The notes beneath the pieces are model-generated. The model did not search any database. It worked only from the letters and a program-made list of their open reading frames with translations, and had not been told where the DNA came from. From assembly GCA_020025615.1 (NCBI GenBank), contig JAHHRT010000054.1:1-9885 (forward strand): a stretch of DNA of 9,885 nucleotides. The letters run 5' to 3'. Each line of letters begins with the position of its first letter. The first letter of the stretch is position 1. Source of the DNA: Oscillospiraceae bacterium. Its GTDB lineage: Bacteria; Bacillota; Clostridia; Oscillospirales; Oscillospiraceae. The translations under genes were made by a program, and so were the position numbers. Positions 6,961-9,885 of this stretch are shown here, in pieces.

Positions 6961-7023
6961 CATTGATTTCAAAAAATATAGGCAGAATTATGAATAAACC
7001 CAGGTAATTTCCCAGGACAGCTG

Positions 7024-8175
7024 CTATTTTTCAGCAAAAAAAGCCTGAATCTCCTGCCGGGAGGCCTGAACCCGGCCCTGCTGGAACATGGGCTTTCCGC
7101 CGCCCCGGCCGTTCAGCGCCCCGGTCATCTCCCGGCACAGGTCCCGAAGGTCCCCGTCTCTTGCTCCCAGGCAGAAGCTGTAGCCTGCCCCGTCCGTGCC
7201 GGAAAACACAGCCGCTGTGCCGCCGCAAACCGCCGCCAGCTTATCCGTCAGCTCCCGGACTCCGTTGCTGTCTAGGCCCTCTTCAAAGTGGAGCACGTTC
7301 CCGGCCCCGGCATAGCCCTGGGCAATGGAATCAAAGATTCGCTTTTGCAGGCTGACGCCCCGGTACTTTTCCTCTGCCAGCAGCTCATTCATCCGCCGGG
7401 CAGCGGCCCCGGTCTCCATGGGCTTGGCAGAGAACGCCTGCGACACCTGGCGATTCTGCTCGTAGGCACCGTTGAGGATTTCCAGTGCCCGCTTGCCGCA
7501 GGCCATTTCGATTCGGGTGCCGCCCCGGAAGCTCACCGCAGAAAAGAGCTTGATAAGGCCGATGGACCCGGTGGCATTGACGTGGGTGCCGCAGCAGGCA
7601 CAGGTATCATAGCCCGGAATCTCCACGATCCGCACAGGCCAGGGAAGGGCCCGCTTGGTGCGATAGGCAACCGTGGGCAGCTCTTCGGGGCTGGGAATCC
7701 AGATATGCAGGGGGATATTCTGATAGACGGCCTCATTGGCCTCCGCCTCAATCTCGGGAAGCACCTCCGGGGGGATCACGGCATCAAAGTCGATGGTGGT
7801 CACATCTGCGCCCATATGGAAGCCGGTATTGTGGCAGCCGTATCTCCGATGGAGAATACCGGAAACGATGTGCTCACCGCTGTGCTGCTGCATCCGATAG
7901 AACCGAGGGCCATAATCGATGGTGCCATCCACTTCCCGGCCCGGAGTCAAAGGCTTTTCGCAGAAGTGGACAATGCGGTCCCCTTCCTCCTGGGTATCCA
8001 GCACCCGAACGCCGTCCAGGATGCCGGTATCTCCCGCCTGTCCGCCGCCCTCGGGATAGAAAGCGGTCTGGTCCAGGACCACGGCAAAGCCCTTTTTCGT
8101 CTCCTCACAGCTGAGCACCTGGGCCGTAAACCGGGCCAAAGTGCTGTCTTCATAATATAATTTCCGTGTTTCCAT
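7024..8175 (-). CDS. Free-standing alanyl-tRNA editing protein, long AlaX type with DHHA1 tail
   Basis: A 383-residue cytoplasmic protein resembling the editing half of AlaRS without the synthetase. An N-terminal barrel carries the YPEGGGQAGDTG motif (about 40-51). The editing core has the zinc ligands HSGEH (His98, His102) and CCGTH (Cys194, His198). A C-terminal DHHA1 domain ends with GRGGGKPMFQQG (about 356-367). This order matches the long AlaX class, which hydrolyses Ser- (and sometimes Gly-) mischarged tRNA-Ala in trans. AGAGGAG (8183-8189) is 7 bases before the ATG. It has its own promoter and lies between a terminator and secA; no alaS is nearby. All four zinc ligands and the glycine-rich DHHA1 motif are present, so it should be active. 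Confidence 0.93.
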   Translation of the reverse strand: METRKLYYEDSTLARFTAQVLSCEETKKGFAVVLDQTAFYPEGGGQAGDTGILDGVRVLDTQEEGDRIVHFCEKPLTPGREVDGTIDYGPRFYRMQQHSGEHIVSGILHRRYGCHNTGFHMGADVTTIDFDAVIPPEVLPEIEAEANEAVYQNIPLHIWIPSPEELPTVAYRTKRALPWPVRIVEIPGYDTCACCGTHVNATGSIGLIKLFSAVSFRGGTRIEMACGKRALEILNGAYEQNRQVSQAFSAKPMETGAAARRMNELLAEEKYRGVSLQKRIFDSIAQGYAGAGNVLHFEEGLDSNGVRELTDKLAAVCGGTAAVFSGTDGAGYSFCLGARDGDLRDLCREMTGALNGRGGGKPMFQQGRVQASRQEIQAFFAEK

Positions 8176-8205
8176 AGAGACACTCCTCTTTTTGTCATAA
8201 ATTTG

Positions 8206-8234
8206 ATTATAACACAGCTACCCCCTGTTTGCAA
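8206..8234 (-). promoter_or_regulatory. Promoter of the AlaX gene
   Basis: On the minus strand TTGCAA (8229-8234; 4 of 6 to TTGACA) and TATAAT (8206-8211) are 17 bases apart, and the -10 is extended by TGT. The predicted start is near 8199, giving a leader of about 24 nt that contains the Shine-Dalgarno. Confidence 0.7.
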
Positions 8235-8283
8235 TCACGGTGTTCTGCATCCAAAGTGCCCTGGGAACAGACGGAAAAAGAAA

Positions 8284-8312
8284 TCGGGAAGCCCAGATAC
8301 CGGGCTTCCCGA
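8284..8312 (-). terminator. Intrinsic terminator of the zinc-ribbon gene
   Basis: An 11-bp perfect stem pairs 8284-8294 with 8302-8312 (core GGGAAGCCC/GGGCTTCCC) around a 7-nt loop. On the minus strand it is followed by ATTTCTTTTT; the plus-strand side lacks a T tract, so it acts in one direction. It lies 35 bases after the zinc-ribbon stop and before the AlaX promoter, separating the two transcripts. Confidence 0.88.
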
Positions 8313-8346
8313 AGGTTTCCATATTTCATTGTATTCCCGGATATTC

Positions 8347-8760
8347 TCAGGACTTGCGGGTAAACTTCTCTCTGCACTTGGGGCAGGTAATGGAGATCTT
8401 GCCCTTGCCCCGGGGGACACGGACGGTCTGATGGCACTTAGGGCACTCGAAATACCGATGCTGCCGGTCCTTGCACCGCTCGAAGAACTGCAAGAACTTC
8501 CGATTTTCCTGATACCGCTTATAGGTATTGCGGGACATCACCCGGCAAATAGCCCAGATCATCAGGCCGTAGGACAGCAGCAGGAAGATAATATTGAAGG
8601 GGTAACGCCGGATGAGGGAAGCAAGGATGCTTGCCACCAGACCGCCGCAAAGGATCACCATGCTCAGGCGGTCTGTACCATATCGCCCATACATGAACTT
8701 GCGCATACCCTGATTGACCGAAGACATAACCTGATGAAGCCAGCCAGTAAAACCATTCAT
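8347..8760 (-). CDS. Small two-helix membrane protein with C-terminal zinc ribbon, function unknown
   Basis: A 137-residue protein. Residues 1-30 are a mildly amphipathic N-terminus; two hydrophobic helices follow (about 32-50 and 54-74) joined by a short Arg-Arg-Tyr-Pro turn, which predicts a hairpin with both ends on the same side of the membrane. A basic, polar stretch (76-104) leads to a zinc ribbon: CPKC (106-109), 16 residues with VPRGKGKI, and CPKC (126-129). Lys/Arg-rich ends suggest the ribbon faces the cytoplasm. Ribbons of this kind bind zinc and often nucleic acid or protein partners. The ATG at 8760 has AAGGTG upstream; the open frame continues 22 codons further without a better start. 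It is divergent from the GH25 gene and ends in its own terminator. I do not recognise a named family and give no function. Confidence 0.82.
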   Translation of the reverse strand: MNGFTGWLHQVMSSVNQGMRKFMYGRYGTDRLSMVILCGGLVASILASLIRRYPFNIIFLLLSYGLMIWAICRVMSRNTYKRYQENRKFLQFFERCKDRQHRYFECPKCHQTVRVPRGKGKISITCPKCREKFTRKS

Positions 8761-8793
8761 AGAGAAATCACCTTGTACTAAAATGCTAGACTT

Positions 8794-8821
8794 ATTATAT
8801 TGCAAAACCCATAGATTGCAA
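8794..8821 (-). promoter_or_regulatory. Promoter of the zinc-ribbon gene
   Basis: On the minus strand TTGCAA (8816-8821) and a perfect TATAAT (8794-8799) are 16 bases apart; the start would be near 8787, about 27 nt before the ATG. The -35 hexamer is the same as that of the AlaX promoter. Two direct repeats (ATGGGTT[TT]GCAAT on the minus strand, at 8799-8812 and 8815-8826) overlay it. Confidence 0.65.
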
Positions 8822-8826
8822 CCCAT
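8799..8826 (-). repeat. Direct repeat overlying the zinc-ribbon promoter
   Basis: On the minus strand ATGGGTTGCAAT (8815-8826) and ATGGGTTTTGCAAT (8799-8812) are near-identical, the second having two extra T residues, and lie 2 bases apart. One covers the -35, the other the spacer up to the edge of the -10. Such placement would suit a repressor, but chance duplication is possible. Confidence 0.5.
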
Positions 8827-8874
8827 TTACGCCAAAATTCACGAAATGTTTAAGATTCTTTTAATTAGCGTTCT

Positions 8875-8888
8875 GGGGTGGATTCCCC
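8875..8888. promoter_or_regulatory. GGGG-N6-CCCC inverted repeat upstream of the GH25 promoter
   Basis: GGGG (8875-8878) and CCCC (8885-8888) flank TGGATT in an otherwise A/T-rich gap, just upstream of where a -35 for the GH25 gene would lie. It is a small G/C island that might be an operator; the symmetry is only four base pairs per arm, so support is weak. Confidence 0.2.
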
Positions 8889-8908
8889 TTTGCTTATCCT
8901 TCAAAATA

Positions 8909-8917
8909 TGGTATACT
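8909..8917 (+). promoter_or_regulatory. Extended -10 promoter of the GH25 gene
   Basis: TGG-TATACT is an extended -10, identical to the element before the DUF3048 gene. The best -35 (TTTGCT at 8889-8894, 17 bases upstream) matches at only 3 of 6. The start would be near 8924, about 34 nt before the ATG. Confidence 0.55.
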
Positions 8918-8957
8918 TAACTATAACAAGTCGAAATTGCAGAAAGGAGTTGCTGTC

Positions 8958-9845
8958 ATGAATGCAGAAACCCCGAAGAAAAGACGACCTGAATTCTTTT
9001 TATTATGTATTGCGCTGATAGCGCTGATCACCTTGATTCTGATGACACTGCTGTGTCTTCCCTATTTCGACCTGCCCCGGCGGGTCCCGGCTCCCACCAA
9101 GGCCCCTACGGAGGTCTACACCGAACCCACCACAGAGCCTGCCACCGAACCCACGGAGGAGCCCACTATTCCCCCGGACCCCAACCCCTACGGGCGGACG
9201 GATTTTCAGTATGACCGGAACAACTATCTGCGTCTGGCACGCGGGGAAAGCTACCCCGGCGTGGATGTGTCTGCATTCCAGGGGAAGATCGACTGGAAGC
9301 GGGTTCAGGAATCCGGCATCCGCTTTGCCATGATTCGGCTGGGCTATCGGGGCTACGGGCAGAAAGGCACGCTGGTAGCCGACGAATTTGTGGAGGCCAA
9401 CTTGAAGGGAGCCAAGGAAGCCGGGCTGTCTCTGGGCGCCTACTTCTTCTCTCAGGCCACCTCCATTGAGGAAGTGGACCAGGAGATCAACTTCATGCTG
9501 GAAATTCTGGGGGACACCAAGCTGGAAATGCCCATTGTCTTCGACTGGGAATACATCAGCGACACCGCCCGGACTGCCAACATGGACCGCCGGACCCTCA
9601 CCGACTGCGCCCTTCATTTCTGTCAGGTGATGGAAGAAAAGGGATACCATCCCATGGTCTATTTCAACTGGAACCAGGCCAGCAGGCTGATGCACTTAAA
9701 CGAGCTGGAGGAATATCCCTTCTGGCTGGCCCTCTACTCCGACCGCATGAACTACCCCTACAAGGTAGAGATGTGGCAGTACACCTCCTCGGGCCGGGTC
9801 CCCGGCATCCAGGGAGACGTGGACATCAACGTCTATATGCCCTAG
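8958..9845 (+). CDS. Membrane-anchored GH25 lysozyme (N-acetylmuramidase)
   Basis: A 295-residue protein: a short basic N-terminus, one hydrophobic helix (about 13-37) acting as an uncleaved anchor or signal, a TEP-rich linker (about 47-73), then a complete glycoside hydrolase family 25 domain (about 97-295). Visible family landmarks are YPGVDVSAFQGKIDW with Asp103, the FAMIRLGYRGYG segment, PIVFDWEY with the catalytic Asp196 and Glu198 of the D-x-E pair, and the closing strand with GDVDINVY. Members cut the beta-1,4 bond between N-acetylmuramic acid and N-acetylglucosamine in peptidoglycan. The start is fixed by AGAAAGGAG (8941-8949) 8 bases before the ATG; a TTG seven codons upstream overlaps that Shine-Dalgarno region and is rejected. 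No cell-wall binding repeats are present, so tethering relies on the helix. It is the only plus-strand gene and probably serves cell-wall remodelling rather than phage lysis, as no phage genes are near. Confidence 0.93.
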   Translation: MNAETPKKRRPEFFLLCIALIALITLILMTLLCLPYFDLPRRVPAPTKAPTEVYTEPTTEPATEPTEEPTIPPDPNPYGRTDFQYDRNNYLRLARGESYPGVDVSAFQGKIDWKRVQESGIRFAMIRLGYRGYGQKGTLVADEFVEANLKGAKEAGLSLGAYFFSQATSIEEVDQEINFMLEILGDTKLEMPIVFDWEYISDTARTANMDRRTLTDCALHFCQVMEEKGYHPMVYFNWNQASRLMHLNELEEYPFWLALYSDRMNYPYKVEMWQYTSSGRVPGIQGDVDINVYMP

Positions 9846-9859
9846 CCCGCAAGGCGGGC
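9845..9859 (+). terminator. G/C-rich hairpin right after the GH25 stop, possible terminator
   Basis: GCCCGC (9845-9850) and GCGGGC (9854-9859) form a 6-bp stem with a 3-nt loop, starting on the last base of the stop codon. An alternative outer pairing is TAGCC (9843-9847) with GGCTA (9860-9864). No T tract follows within the visible bases, so this is either a weak or Rho-assisted terminator, or one edge of an intergenic repeat cut by the window end. Confidence 0.4.
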
Positions 9860-9885
9860 GGCTAATGCGTGCACAGTGCGGTGCT

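Noticed and set aside
6998..7023. CCCAGG words downstream of the AlaX stop as a terminator hairpin
   Set aside because: The two copies are direct, not inverted, so they do not pair into a stem.
7288..8160. 290-codon plus-strand open frame opposite the AlaX gene
   Set aside because: In register with the AlaX gene, which has all zinc ligands; the opposite product has no recognisable motif.
9003..9695. 230-codon minus-strand open frame opposite the GH25 gene
   Set aside because: In register with the GH25 gene, whose catalytic motifs are intact; no start signal or domain for the opposite frame.

Overview
The window looks like a chromosomal housekeeping segment from a Gram-positive, low-to-mid-GC Firmicute, most likely a gut Clostridia of the Oscillospiraceae/Ruminococcaceae type. 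The grounds are lipoboxes of the LAGC type, AGGAGG-like ribosome binding sites, housekeeping-sigma promoters with consensus TATAAT or extended TGG-TATA(A/C)T elements, GC-rich genes with AT-rich gaps, a membrane-anchored GH25 lysozyme, and threonine-glutamate-proline (TEP) repeat linkers in surface proteins. The taxonomic call is inference from style, not from a marker-gene comparison.

Layout. All genes but one are on the minus strand, so they are listed from right to left in transcription order. On the right, a divergent pair shares the gap 8761-8957: a GH25 lysozyme on the plus strand (8958-9845) and a small two-helix membrane protein with a C-terminal zinc ribbon on the minus strand (8760-8347), which ends at a clear terminator (8284-8312). 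Then come a free-standing alanyl-tRNA editing protein of the long AlaX type (8175-7024) with its own promoter, and a cluster with its own extended -10: secA (6903-4144), a PgeF/YlmD-family (DUF152) protein (4103-3300) and an oligopeptide-type solute-binding lipoprotein (3303-1690). The last two overlap by ATGA, and the cluster closes at a strong terminator (1647-1684). A DUF3048 (YerB-like) lipoprotein follows (1502-258), and the first 29 codons of glyceraldehyde-3-phosphate dehydrogenase (88-1) run off the left edge behind a near-consensus promoter.

How the genes fit together. Four products work at or outside the membrane: the DUF3048 lipoprotein, the peptide-binding lipoprotein, the GH25 muramidase and the zinc-ribbon membrane protein. 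SecA supplies the export motor. PgeF homologues are linked to peptidoglycan composition and to purine nucleoside cleavage, so tight coupling of pgeF to a peptide-binding lipoprotein hints at a cell-envelope or peptide-salvage role, but this is inference. AlaX protects translation from mischarged tRNA-Ala, and GAPDH is central glycolysis.

I see no CRISPR array, phage, transposon, tRNA, rRNA, toxin-antitoxin or defence system, and no evidence of a wholly new system. The points most worth a second look are the coupled pgeF/peptide-binding pair, the uncharacterised membrane zinc-ribbon protein with direct repeats on its promoter, and three short repeat or palindrome clusters at promoters. The very long plus-strand open frames opposite the minus-strand genes are codon-register shadows.
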